Shown here: positions 23,978-32,557 of the stretch, piece after piece | Layout: the number at the start of each line of letters is the position of its first letter | Position numbering within the stretch: the stretch's first letter is position 1 | DNA from: an uncultured Mycoplasmatota bacterium | Lineage (GTDB): Bacteria; Bacillota_I; Bacilli_A; RF39; UBA660 | Length of the DNA stretch: 33,955 nt | Direction: 5' to 3' | NCBI GenBank assembly: GCA_946494015.1 | Contig: CAMMBL010000005.1 | Coordinates: 1 to 33,955, forward strand | Translations under genes and position numbers: made by a program | Notes under the pieces: model-generated | Database searches by the model: none | Seen by the model: the letters and a program-made list of their open reading frames with translations, nothing else | What the model was told of the DNA's origin: nothing

Positions 23978-25970
23978 AGATAATAAGCTCCTCTCTTGCT
24001 CTTGTACAAGCGACATAATATAGATATTTATTTTTCTTAAAGGTTTCATCATTATCTATTATAATAACACTATCAAACTCTAGGCCTTTAGCAATATAAC
24101 TAGGAACTACTACTAAATCTTTAATAAATGATTTAGAGTCTTCAGTTAATAAACTAATATTTAAATCATTTTTTAATAAGTCATAAATAACCTCGGCTTC
24201 CCTATTTTCTTTAGTGATGATAGCAAGAGACTTATATGTATTAGTTAGAGTATTTATATCAGTAAGTAATGTCTCTTTAATATCTTTAGGTTTTCTAATA
24301 AGAACATCTTTCTTATTACTCTTTTTAATAGCATTAACATAATCTAAATTTAATATTTTATTAGTATATTCTATTATCTCTTTAGTAGACCTATAAGTCT
24401 TTAATAACTCTAAGTAATTACTATCTGAAAATATCTCTTTTAATTCTTCAAGAGTATCATATTTATAATAAGGATTAATATTCTGATTAACATCACCTAA
24501 TATGGTAAAATCTGCTTTTTTAAACATCTCTTTAATAATTACATATTGTAAATAATTATAGTCCTGGGCTTCATCAATAACTACTTGTTTAATATAATTA
24601 TTATAAGGAAAACCAAATAATTTACCTTTTAAATATGATATAAGTAGGGCATCATCATAACCTATTACTTTGGTATTTTTAATCTCTAACTTATATTTAG
24701 CATAACTACTCTTAAAGAAGTCTTTATAGATATCTTTTATATTTAAAGAAACATTAATGTTTTCTTTAATTAATTTTCTAATCGGAGCCTTTCTCTTACC
24801 AGGAGTTCCATAATACTTTAATGATAAATATTTAGAGGCTTCATCAATTCTTTCTACTAAAGGGAATCTACTATATTTATCTTTAAGTAAATAGTTTAAC
24901 TCATCACTACTTACTTCATTTATCTTATCTAGTTCTATATTATTAATAACTTTAAAGTTCTTTATAAAAGCACTAATATAATTATCTAAGTCTTTAATAA
25001 TCTCTTTACTCTGTTTATATTTAATAATATCTACATCACTCTTATCACCTTTATAATACTTACTAATAAATGAGGGAAAACTCTCTATATTTTTATACTC
25101 TTTTAAGAAATAACTTAAGTAATCACTAAAGGTTGTCTCAAGAGTGTTCGCTTCTCCTAACTCAGGTAAGACATTAGAAATATATTCTAAAAATATCTTA
25201 TTAGGTGAAAAGATTAAAACATTATTAGAACTTAAATTATTAATTCTATATAGAAGAAAAGCGATACGATGTAAGGCTACAGATGTTTTCCCACTACCAG
25301 CGATACCTTGTACTATTAGATTATGGTCATCTAAATTACGAATTATTTTATTCTGTTCAGCTTGTATTGTATTAACAATGTTTTTCATCTTTTCATTATC
25401 AGTTGTAGCAATTACTTTTTGTAATAATTCATCATCTATATTTAGAGAATTATCAAAAACATTTATAAGATTTCTCTTATCTATTATATATTGTCTTTTT
25501 CTTAAAAGACTTCCTTTGTGAATATAGTCATCTACTCTATATTTACAAGGGCCTACTTCATAATCATAAAACAAACTGCAAATAGGACTACGCCAGTCAT
25601 AAAGAATATTATCATAATTCTCATCTTTTAAATAAGTTAAAGCCATATAAATATCATAAGTATTACCTTCATTATCTTTATAGAGAAAAGATGCAAAATA
25701 AGGCTTATCTTTAATATTAATTAAAGACTTATAATACTTTCTTTTACTGAGTACTCTTAAAGCTTCTAACTCATCGCTTGCCATTACTTGATTAAATTCA
25801 GCACTATCAAATGAAGATCTATCTTGATAATTAAATTTTCTAAAATTAATGAGTTCTTCTTCCCTTAAAAATAAGTCGCTACTAGATTTTTCAATTTCTT
25901 TATCAAGCGTTGCTAAAACATCCTGTAACTTCTTCTTTTCTTTTACTATTTCTTCTTTACTAATAGACAT
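23970..25970 (-). CDS. HelD/HelR-type RNA polymerase-associated helicase (UvrD/Rep superfamily)
   Basis: The ATG at 25970 (MSISKEEIVKEKKK) follows a strong AAGGAGGGA, giving about 666 residues, slightly shorter than typical HelD. An N-terminal coiled coil precedes the HelD-specific segment YDWRSPICSLFYDYEVG and KRQYIIDKRNL. Walker A is VQGIAGSGKTSVALHR (about 221-236), the DEAQ Walker B is VVIDEAQDYNYLQY, and later motifs include LKTYRSTKEI, AKGLEFDSVIIID and YVACTRAREELIIYE. HelD proteins insert into stalled RNA polymerase and use ATP to strip nucleic acid, and relatives protect against rifampicin-type drugs. The gene overlaps the GreA-family gene by 8 bases and is preceded by a compact three-way-junction structure. 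Confidence 0.9.
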   Translation of the reverse strand: MSISKEEIVKEKKKLQDVLATLDKEIEKSSSDLFLREEELINFRKFNYQDRSSFDSAEFNQVMASDELEALRVLSKRKYYKSLINIKDKPYFASFLYKDNEGNTYDIYMALTYLKDENYDNILYDWRSPICSLFYDYEVGPCKYRVDDYIHKGSLLRKRQYIIDKRNLINVFDNSLNIDDELLQKVIATTDNEKMKNIVNTIQAEQNKIIRNLDDHNLIVQGIAGSGKTSVALHRIAFLLYRINNLSSNNVLIFSPNKIFLEYISNVLPELGEANTLETTFSDYLSYFLKEYKNIESFPSFISKYYKGDKSDVDIIKYKQSKEIIKDLDNYISAFIKNFKVINNIELDKINEVSSDELNYLLKDKYSRFPLVERIDEASKYLSLKYYGTPGKRKAPIRKLIKENINVSLNIKDIYKDFFKSSYAKYKLEIKNTKVIGYDDALLISYLKGKLFGFPYNNYIKQVVIDEAQDYNYLQYVIIKEMFKKADFTILGDVNQNINPYYKYDTLEELKEIFSDSNYLELLKTYRSTKEIIEYTNKILNLDYVNAIKKSNKKDVLIRKPKDIKETLLTDINTLTNTYKSLAIITKENREAEVIYDLLKNDLNISLLTEDSKSFIKDLVVVPSYIAKGLEFDSVIIIDNDETFKKNKYLYYVACTRAREELIIYE

Positions 25971-26016
25971 ATTATCCCTCCTTCTAATCATTAGTAAAGT
26001 TCTTTAGAAAACTAAG

Positions 26017-26062
26017 AAAACCCGCATAAATTAATATGCAGTTATGTAAGTAACCGAGTTTT
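26017..26062. other. Perfect compact three-way junction in the HelD leader
   Basis: AAAACCCG (26017-26024) pairs with CGAGTTTT (26055-26062). Inside lie CATA-AATTAA-TATG and GTTA-TGTAAG-TAAC, with only CA between them, so nearly every base is in a helix or a 6-base loop. It sits about 50 bases upstream of the HelD start on the minus strand. On that strand GTTATG just upstream could alternatively pair with CATAAC inside the structure, a possible switch. The rest of the 193-base gap to uvsE shows only AT-rich promoter-like sequence. Confidence 0.6.
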
Positions 26063-26163
26063 AAGCATAACGTCAATAAAAATATAACAAATTAACAATA
26101 TTTTGTAAATATTTTTTTAAGTATAAAAAGTATTTTTAAAGAAAACATAATAATGGTGATATT

Positions 26164-27108
26164 ATGCAAATAAATTTAGGTTATGTAGGTAATCCTCCTA
26201 CTCTTTTAGATATATATTCTCATACTTTAACTTTTAAAGAGTTTTCTAAATATAAAGAAGATAAAGGAATAGATTTACTAACAAAAAGAATAAAGCTAAA
26301 CTTTAAAAACTTTGAACAAGTCTTAAAATATAACTATGATAACAAGATTAAATTCTATCGAATGACTCATACTATGTTCCCCTTACTTACTCATCCAAAT
26401 GTTAATATTGATTATAAATATGTCTTTAAAGATGACTTTGAAAGATTAAAAAAAATTATAAACAACTATAATATTAGAATAGATACTCATCCTGATGAAT
26501 TTTGCTTATTGACAAGCATAAATGACAATGTCACTGATAATAGTATAAAAATATTAAAATTTCATTTAGAAATATTTAAATTATTAGATATAAATGGTAA
26601 ATGTGTATTACATCTAGGTAGTGCTATGCCAACTAAAGAAGAAGCGATAAAAAGATTTATAAATAACTTTAATCATCTAAAAAATGAGCTAAAAAATCTA
26701 ATAATCCTTGAAAATGATGATAAAACTTATACTGTTACTGATACCTTAATGCTATGTGAAAAATTAAATATACCTATGGTTTTAGATTATCATCATTATA
26801 ATTGTAACCATCTAAAAAATGAAAAAATAGATAAATTATTGCCTAGAATTATAAAAACTTGGGAGCATACAGGCCTTAGTCCTAAGATGCACTTTTCCTG
26901 TCCTTTAAATGCTAAACAAAAAAGAAATCATAGTACTTATTTAAACTATAACTCCTTTGTTAAGTTTTTAAAATTATTAAAGCCTCTTAATACTGATATA
27001 GATATAATGTTAGAAGCAAAAGGGAAAGATGAAGCTTTATTTAGATTAGTAAGACAACTTAAATTTTATAAAGATTTTAAAGTAAAAGGAACTACTATTA
27101 TTTTGTAA
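26164..27108 (+). CDS. uvsE: UV DNA damage endonuclease
   Basis: A 314-residue TIM-barrel endonuclease of the UvdE/UvsE family. It nicks DNA 5' of UV photoproducts and other lesions, starting an alternative excision repair path. It begins MQINLGYVG, typical of the family. Candidate metal-ligand regions are IDTHPDEF, VLHLGSAM, LENDDK and LDYHHYN, and the length is normal. A GGTGAT Shine-Dalgarno lies just before the ATG; an AT-rich TATAAA is upstream but no good -35 was found. It is the only intact protein gene on the plus strand and converges on the module 2 kinase gene, overlapping its end by 11 bases. Confidence 0.93.
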   Translation: MQINLGYVGNPPTLLDIYSHTLTFKEFSKYKEDKGIDLLTKRIKLNFKNFEQVLKYNYDNKIKFYRMTHTMFPLLTHPNVNIDYKYVFKDDFERLKKIINNYNIRIDTHPDEFCLLTSINDNVTDNSIKILKFHLEIFKLLDINGKCVLHLGSAMPTKEEAIKRFINNFNHLKNELKNLIILENDDKTYTVTDTLMLCEKLNIPMVLDYHHYNCNHLKNEKIDKLLPRIIKTWEHTGLSPKMHFSCPLNAKQKRNHSTYLNYNSFVKFLKLLKPLNTDIDIMLEAKGKDEALFRLVRQLKFYKDFKVKGTTIIL

Positions 27109-28102
27109 GAAAGTAATTGCCTTTAGGAAAAGTAATAGTAACTTTAGTATATTTTAAATAAACAGACTCTATTTTAATATCAATACCAAGTTTATCACAT
27201 AATTTCTTAGTAAGATAAAGTCCTATACCACTAGCATTCTTCTTATTTCTATTACTACCTGTAAAACCTTTTTCAAATACTTTAGATAAATCAGCTTCTT
27301 TTATTCCTACGCCATTATCATAAATTTCTAATTTAATATTATTATTATCGCTAATACCTTTAATTCTAACAAGTCTATCTTTTTTATTTTGATATTTTAA
27401 TGAATTATTAATTATTTGTCCTATAATAAAATTTAACCATTTAATATCAGTATAAACTACTAAATTATCCAAATTACTAACTTCTACTTTAAATGAATAA
27501 TTTAATAAATAATTCTTATATTCTAATAAAACAGGGTGAACAAGATCAGCTAGGGTTACTTCTTTAATAAAATAATCTTTTTCAACTACATCACTCTTAG
27601 CATAAAAAAGCATTTTATCAACAAGTCTACTAATTTTTAAAACTTCTTCTTTTATCTTTTTATCATTATTATTATCAGCATAAAGAGATAAAGCGGCAAT
27701 TGGTGTTTTAATTTCATGAATAAAACTATCTAAAAAATCAAGATATTCATCTTTAGAATTTAAAACTTCGCTAAGTTTATCATTTAAAGACTTACAAGCC
27801 TTATCTAAAGCATAATAATAAGCCTTATTTTCTAAATCCTTAGGTTTATCTATTACTTCTTTAATTAAATATTTCTCATCTAATGAATCTACTAAAGTAA
27901 TAATTTTTTTGTATCTTTTCTTTATAAAAAAATAACTAACTGCTAAATAAATAAAAATAAATATAATAATAAGTATTACAAGTAAGATAATTACTCCTAA
28001 ATCTGTACCTATTAATAATAGATATATACCAAGAAACAATATAAATAATAAACTAGCTATTATAAAAAATATCTTTTCTTCTAAATATTCTAAAAATATC
28101 AT
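27098..28102 (-). CDS. BceS-type intramembrane-sensing histidine kinase (module 2)
   Basis: A 334-residue kinase with two adjacent transmembrane helices (about 11-31 and 36-60) and no real extracellular loop. The phosphoacceptor box SFIHEIKTPIAALSL places the histidine at H129, the same position as in module 1. ATP-binding boxes are QIINNSLKY, IYDNGVGI, GFTGSNR and SGIGLYLTKKL. It overlaps the response regulator by 4 bases. Its 3' end overlaps the convergent uvsE gene by 11 bases, so the two transcripts would be antisense there. Confidence 0.95.
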   Translation of the reverse strand: MIFLEYLEEKIFFIIASLLFILFLGIYLLLIGTDLGVIILLVILIIIFIFIYLAVSYFFIKKRYKKIITLVDSLDEKYLIKEVIDKPKDLENKAYYYALDKACKSLNDKLSEVLNSKDEYLDFLDSFIHEIKTPIAALSLYADNNNDKKIKEEVLKISRLVDKMLFYAKSDVVEKDYFIKEVTLADLVHPVLLEYKNYLLNYSFKVEVSNLDNLVVYTDIKWLNFIIGQIINNSLKYQNKKDRLVRIKGISDNNNIKLEIYDNGVGIKEADLSKVFEKGFTGSNRNKKNASGIGLYLTKKLCDKLGIDIKIESVYLKYTKVTITFPKGNYFLTK

Positions 28103-28767
28103 AACTTATAACCAACACCTCTTATTGTCTTAATAAAATTACCAAGTCCTATATCTCTTAATTTATTTCTTAATCTATTAATATTAACTATTAAAATATT
28201 CTCATCTAAATAAAATTTATCATTCCATAAATACTCTATTAATGTATCTTTACTTAAAGTATTAGGATAATTTAAAAATAGATAATACATAAGTAAAAAT
28301 TCATTTCTCGTTAATTCTATTTCTTTATCATTATATTTAATTTTAGATAAATGTAAATCTAAAACTACCCCATTAACTACTAAGTCTTTATGATTTTTAG
28401 GATTAACTTCATCTAAACATTTTCTAATTTTTAAAAGTAATAATTCTTTATTATACGGTTTAGTAATAAAATCATAACCACCGCTTTTTAAACTTTTTAA
28501 TTCATCTTCAATTTTATTTCTACTAGTTACAAAAATAACAGGTTTAGTTGTAACCTTTTTTATATTATTAATTACTTCATATCCATCAGTATTAGGTAAA
28601 TTAATATCTAGTAAAATTAAATCTGGCTTAACATCTTTAATAACTTGTTTTATATTAAGAAAATCTATTGTACTACTAACTCTATAATTATTATTAGTTA
28701 AAAGAATAGAAAGTTCTTCTCTAATAACTTCATCGTCTTCTACTATTAATATTAAATCATTCAACAT
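28099..28767 (-). CDS. BceR-type OmpR/PhoB response regulator (module 2)
   Basis: A 222-residue regulator. The receiver has LIVEDDE, phosphoacceptor D54 in LILLDINLPNTDG, switch FVTSRN and Lys in ITKPYNKE. The C-terminal winged helix has NYPNTLSKDTLIEYLW and ILIVNINRLRNKL and ends IRGVGYKL, as OmpR-family proteins do. It starts inside the 124-residue gene (11-base overlap) and ends in a 4-base overlap with its kinase, so the three are tightly coupled. Confidence 0.95.
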   Translation of the reverse strand: MLNDLILIVEDDEVIREELSILLTNNNYRVSSTIDFLNIKQVIKDVKPDLILLDINLPNTDGYEVINNIKKVTTKPVIFVTSRNKIEDELKSLKSGGYDFITKPYNKELLLLKIRKCLDEVNPKNHKDLVVNGVVLDLHLSKIKYNDKEIELTRNEFLLMYYLFLNYPNTLSKDTLIEYLWNDKFYLDENILIVNINRLRNKLRDIGLGNFIKTIRGVGYKL

Positions 28768-29131
28768 TTCTCATCTTCTTTAACTTTTTAAAAGAGATAA
28801 CATCTCCTTTATAATTGGTTTTTCTAATCGCTTCATGATCTACATAATAAATTCCTTCTTCATCAAAAAAAGGTATAGTATCTCTTAAAATTCCACAACC
28901 ATTACGAAAATCTCCTAAAGCATTAACTTCATTATACATCTTTTTTAAATCTTTTTCTGTATTGATATCATCAATGTCTACATAACCATTACCTACTTTA
29001 ATAAGTAAGGCATCTTTTTTATAAAGAACACTAACAGTAGAAGTACAAAAACTATTTTGTTTAATCTTCTTTGTTACTGTTTGTTTCATATTAATATTAC
29101 TAATATATAAAGATGTTATTTTAATATTCAT
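28757..29131 (-). CDS. Unknown 124-residue protein coupled to the module 2 regulator
   Basis: No family recognised. It is a soluble, mixed alpha/beta protein without signal peptide: beta-rich N-terminus (MNIKITSLYISNINMKQ), VLYKKDALLIKVGNGYVDIDD in the middle and a basic C-terminus (YKGDVISFKKLKKMRN). There are two cysteines (29 and about 79). A strong GGGAGGA Shine-Dalgarno and a TTGACT-17-TAAAAT promoter lie just upstream, and its 3' end overlaps the regulator by 11 bases. It therefore heads the regulatory transcript. It could modulate the two-component system, but that is only positional inference. Confidence 0.7.
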   Translation of the reverse strand: MNIKITSLYISNINMKQTVTKKIKQNSFCTSTVSVLYKKDALLIKVGNGYVDIDDINTEKDLKKMYNEVNALGDFRNGCGILRDTIPFFDEEGIYYVDHEAIRKTNYKGDVISFKKLKKMRNVE

Positions 29132-29152
29132 ATATATTCCTCCCTAATACAT

Positions 29153-29181
29153 ATTTTATAAGGGTAAAAACCTTAAGTCAA
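29153..29181 (-). promoter_or_regulatory. Internal promoter of the module 2 regulatory genes
   Basis: On the minus strand TTGACT (complement of 29176-29181), a 17-base spacer and TAAAAT (complement of 29153-29158). The spacer contains the inverted repeat TAAGG-N7-CCTTA, a possible operator. It separates the 124-residue/RR/HK genes from the upstream transporter genes. Confidence 0.8.
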
Positions 29182-29183
29182 TA

Positions 29184-29741
29184 TTAAAGTAAATAATAAA
29201 AGATACTATAAAAAAGCAAAGTAAGTGGCTTACCTAGTAATATATAAATTATAAATTCTTTCATTTTTATACTACTAACTCCTGCAATATAACAAAGTAA
29301 ATCATCTGGTGCTCCTGGTATTAAAATACCTAAGAAAAATATCTTTTTAAAAGTATTATTTCTAATATAACCAAGATATTTATCTACTAAAGCTTTATCA
29401 AATAATTTATAGATTATCTTCTCTCCATACTTCAAAGATAAAGAATAGGAAATAATACTTCCAATAGATAAGCCTAAATAATTATAAATAAAGCCAAGAA
29501 CTGGTCCAAAAGCAAGAACGCCAGCAAGGCAAGAGGCTCCTCCTGGTATAATGGGAAATACAACTTGAAATGCTTGTAAAAACAAAAAGAAGAAAGAAGC
29601 TCCACAGCCAAGAGAATTTATATAAGAAACAAGTATTTCCTTATCTTCTAATAGTCCTAACTTAACTGCATAAATTATAAAACAAACAAGAAAAATAGTA
29701 ATAAGAATTGTTACTATTTTAATAAAAAATTTACTATTCAT
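29184..29741 (-). CDS. TVP38/TMEM64 (VTT-domain) membrane protein
   Basis: A 185-residue integral membrane protein with about five hydrophobic segments. The VTT/SNARE-associated (DedA-like) core is visible: FPIIPGGASCLAGVLAFGP, then GLSIGSIISYSLSLKYGEK, a soluble loop, and LIPGAPDDLLCYIAG with the re-entrant helix. DedA-superfamily members include undecaprenyl-phosphate flippases, but TVP38-type members are less well characterised. It is 3 bases after the BceB-like permease stop, so it belongs to that transporter transcript. The BceAB target is usually an undecaprenyl lipid intermediate, which makes a lipid-carrier role attractive; that is inference. Confidence 0.88.
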   Translation of the reverse strand: MNSKFFIKIVTILITIFLVCFIIYAVKLGLLEDKEILVSYINSLGCGASFFFLFLQAFQVVFPIIPGGASCLAGVLAFGPVLGFIYNYLGLSIGSIISYSLSLKYGEKIIYKLFDKALVDKYLGYIRNNTFKKIFFLGILIPGAPDDLLCYIAGVSSIKMKEFIIYILLGKPLTLLFYSIFYYLL

Positions 29742-29744
29742 AAT

Positions 29745-31736
29745 CTAATACTCCAAACATCTTTTAAATGAAAAATAGGCAATTAAATAATATATTAAAT
29801 AAATAATTAGGAATAATCCTGAACTTAGTAAAATAAATAACAGATAAGATAAATCATTAGGAAGAAAAGCAGCAAATATATGATTTAAACTAGTTGTAAT
29901 AGAAATATTAATAATAAATGGAAGAATTACTGGAAATAAGAAATAAATTAATAATTGTTTTCTAACTGTCTTTAAAATCTTTCTTTTTCCAAGTCCTAGT
30001 TTATTTAAAATATTATAATACTTCTTATAAGTAATTGCATCATTTATACTTTGAACAGCAATTATAGTACCAGTTACTACAGTAAAGATAAAGGCTAGAT
30101 AAAATAAAGTAAAGTCCATAATCGTCATAACAGATTTATTAGTAGCCATATAATATCCTTTTACAAAAACATTAGCACTAGCATAACAATAAGTAGTGCC
30201 AGTATCAGGATCAGTTTCACAAATATCTTCATCTAGGATATTAAGAAGTTCATTATTTAATTCTTCTTTTGTTTCTTCTTTGGTATCAACTACTAAAGTA
30301 TCTGATTCTCTTTTTAAACTATTAACAATATCATCAGGTACAACAATAACAAAACCATTACCATAAGACCAACTAGAAGTATAATAAGCATCAGTTATAC
30401 CTTTTAATTTTAAAGATTTATCTCCTACTTTAATAGTATTAATTTTATCTTTTATATCTATAATACCATCATAACTACTACTAGATGAATGAATATAATA
30501 TTCATCTTTATCTAAAGTTATAGGACTTCTTCCTTTAAGTTCTAATAGTTTATTATAATCACTTAATCTTAAATAAGTATCAGTACCTCTCCATCCTTTA
30601 TAATCATAAGATAAGTTATCATCAACATAATTTATATCATTAAAATATTCATGATAAGTAAATACTTCTTTTATTTCATAATCCTTCTTAATATGATTAA
30701 TATATTTATCAAAGTTTTCTTCATCATCAATAACTGTAACATCATAAGGGGCGGACATATCTAATTGAATATCAAATATTTTATTAAACATTAAAGAAAA
30801 TGTTAAAGATACAAGTGTAAGAGTTATTAATAAAGATAGTGTACCTAAAGATTTTTTCATAGTCTTAACTTTAGTATCAAATTGTCTTACAACAAAAAGA
30901 TTATCTTTATTATATTTAATTTTCTTATGCTTTAAAACAAAGGATAAAATAAATTCGGCAAAAGATGAGATAAATAAGTAAATACCTAATATCAACATAA
31001 TAATAGATAGTAGTACTAATAAAGTATCAGGCTCTATTCCTACACCTATAAATTCATTATTAAAAATAACTAATCCTCCTATAATAAGGATTAAAGAAAT
31101 TATAAAAGAAATAACAGATTTCTTTTTATTAATTTTACTTTTTTCATTAAAATTATCTAAGTATAATAAATCATGTATTTTTAAACGTTTAATTCGTCTT
31201 CTAGTTAAAAATAATACTACTAAATAAATTAAAAGAAAATATCCTAAAGATAAAAGTATAGGTACTAAATAATTACTAGGTAATTTAACAATATATGGAG
31301 CGTTAAATATATTTAAAATAATGCTAGATATAATAGTACTTAATAAAATTCCTCCAAAAAAGGATAGGACTAAAGAGATAAAACCTAGTATTAAATTTTC
31401 TAAAATAAACATTTTAGAGATATCTTTTTTACTTATTCCAAGTAATAAATATAAACCAAACTCTTTACTTCTTCTTTTAAAAATAAATTTAATCATATAG
31501 TTAATTAAAAATCCTAAAACAAAACAGACAATTAAACTAACAAAAATAACAGCAATCTTAAAATTTTTCATCATATCAGCAAGTTCTAAAATATCTTTAG
31601 AATTAGAAATAAGATTAAATGAAAACATAAGAGAAAAAGCTATTGTAATAGTAACTATATAAATTAAATAATCTTTTATACTTTTCTTAGCATTACCTAA
31701 AGCAAGTTTTTTAAGCATTTTAGACATCTCCTCCAA
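29745..31736 (-). CDS. BceB-type ABC transporter permease (module 2)
   Basis: A 663-residue FtsX-type permease. It begins MEEMSKMLKKLALGNAKKSIKDYLIYI; the methionine at residue 4 or 7 may be the real start. About ten transmembrane helices are predicted, with an extracellular domain at about residues 330-525. RRSKEFGLYLLLGISKKDISKM matches the equivalent stretch of module 1. The sensor domain is rich in aspartate and tyrosine and differs strongly from module 1, so the two probably recognise different drugs. It overlaps the ATPase gene by 17 bases and is followed after 3 bases by the VTT gene. Confidence 0.93.
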   Translation of the reverse strand: MEEMSKMLKKLALGNAKKSIKDYLIYIVTITIAFSLMFSFNLISNSKDILELADMMKNFKIAVIFVSLIVCFVLGFLINYMIKFIFKRRSKEFGLYLLLGISKKDISKMFILENLILGFISLVLSFFGGILLSTIISSIILNIFNAPYIVKLPSNYLVPILLSLGYFLLIYLVVLFLTRRRIKRLKIHDLLYLDNFNEKSKINKKKSVISFIISLILIIGGLVIFNNEFIGVGIEPDTLLVLLSIIMLILGIYLFISSFAEFILSFVLKHKKIKYNKDNLFVVRQFDTKVKTMKKSLGTLSLLITLTLVSLTFSLMFNKIFDIQLDMSAPYDVTVIDDEENFDKYINHIKKDYEIKEVFTYHEYFNDINYVDDNLSYDYKGWRGTDTYLRLSDYNKLLELKGRSPITLDKDEYYIHSSSSSYDGIIDIKDKINTIKVGDKSLKLKGITDAYYTSSWSYGNGFVIVVPDDIVNSLKRESDTLVVDTKEETKEELNNELLNILDEDICETDPDTGTTYCYASANVFVKGYYMATNKSVMTIMDFTLFYLAFIFTVVTGTIIAVQSINDAITYKKYYNILNKLGLGKRKILKTVRKQLLIYFLFPVILPFIINISITTSLNHIFAAFLPNDLSYLLFILLSSGLFLIIYLIYYLIAYFSFKRCLEY

Positions 31737-32469
31737 GTAAAGTTAAAACATTTATAATTTCATCATAAAATTCTTCTCTTTTCTTATTAGCTTTATTTAT
31801 TTCGTTAAATATTTTCCCATCTTTAATAAATAAAACTCTAGCAGCATAACTAGCTGAATATGCATCATGAGTAACCATTAAAATAGTTGAATTTAATTCT
31901 TCATTCATTTGTTTAAATGTTTCTAATAAAACTCTAGCATTACGAGAATCTAAGGCTCCAGTTGGTTCATCAGCAAGAATTAGTTTAGGATTATTAATTA
32001 AAGCTCTAGCACTAGCACATCTTTGTTTTTGTCCTCCACTTACTTCATAAGGATATTTATCTAAAATATCACTAATTCCTAATTTTTTACTAATATCTAA
32101 AACTAAATTATCAATCTTAGTTTTATCTTTTTTATTAATAATAAGTGATAAAGCAATATTTTCTTTAATAGTTAAAGTATCAAGTAAATTAAAGTCTTGA
32201 AAAACAAAGCCAAGATTATTTTTTCTAAAATCAGATAACTTTTCTTCATCTAAGGTTGTAATATCTTCACCACCAATAAAAATATGACCACTAGTAACAG
32301 TATCTATAGTTGAAATCATATTAAGTAATGTTGTCTTACCACTACCACTAGCCCCCATAATAGCGACAAATTCATTATCATTAACTATAAAAGATATATT
32401 ATTCAAAGCTTTAGTAATATTATTATTTCCATAATATTTCTTTAAATTATTTACTTTTAAAACTTCCAT
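31720..32469 (-). CDS. BceA-type ABC transporter ATPase (module 2)
   Basis: A 249-residue ABC ATPase with Walker A MGASGSGKTTLLN, Q-loop FVFQDFNLLDTL, signature VSGGQKQRCASARA, Walker B KLILADEPTGALD and H-loop MVTHDA. It is about the same length as and very similar to the module 1 ATPase, including the shared C-terminus (REEFYDEIINVLTLLGGD), so the pair look like paralogues. The Shine-Dalgarno GGAGAG precedes the ATG. A -10-like TATAGT lies upstream with the CTGTAA-N6-TTACAG inverted repeat in the -35 region, suggesting activation by the BceR-type regulator. Confidence 0.96.
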   Translation of the reverse strand: MEVLKVNNLKKYYGNNNITKALNNISFIVNDNEFVAIMGASGSGKTTLLNMISTIDTVTSGHIFIGGEDITTLDEEKLSDFRKNNLGFVFQDFNLLDTLTIKENIALSLIINKKDKTKIDNLVLDISKKLGISDILDKYPYEVSGGQKQRCASARALINNPKLILADEPTGALDSRNARVLLETFKQMNEELNSTILMVTHDAYSASYAARVLFIKDGKIFNEINKANKKREEFYDEIINVLTLLGGDV

Positions 32470-32498
32470 TATACTCTCCTTTCCCTATAACTATATCA

Positions 32499-32528
32499 CA
32501 AAAAAACTGTAACTTTTATTACAGTTTT
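32499..32528 (-). terminator. Terminator of the surface-protein gene, with TGTAA/TTACA symmetry
   Basis: On the minus strand AAAACTGTAA-TAAAAG-TTACAGTTTT followed by TTT is a perfect 10-bp stem, 30 bases after the surface-protein stop. The same inverted repeat lies directly upstream of the module 2 ABC promoter, where BceR-type regulators bind TTACA/TGTAA-like half-sites, so it may also be an operator. Confidence 0.8.
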
Positions 32529-32557
32529 GTCATCTTAATTAATGTTAGTTTTATAAA

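Noticed and set aside
25144-25521. Plus-strand ORF of 125 residues
   Set aside because: Antisense to the Walker A region of the HelD-type gene; no start signals.
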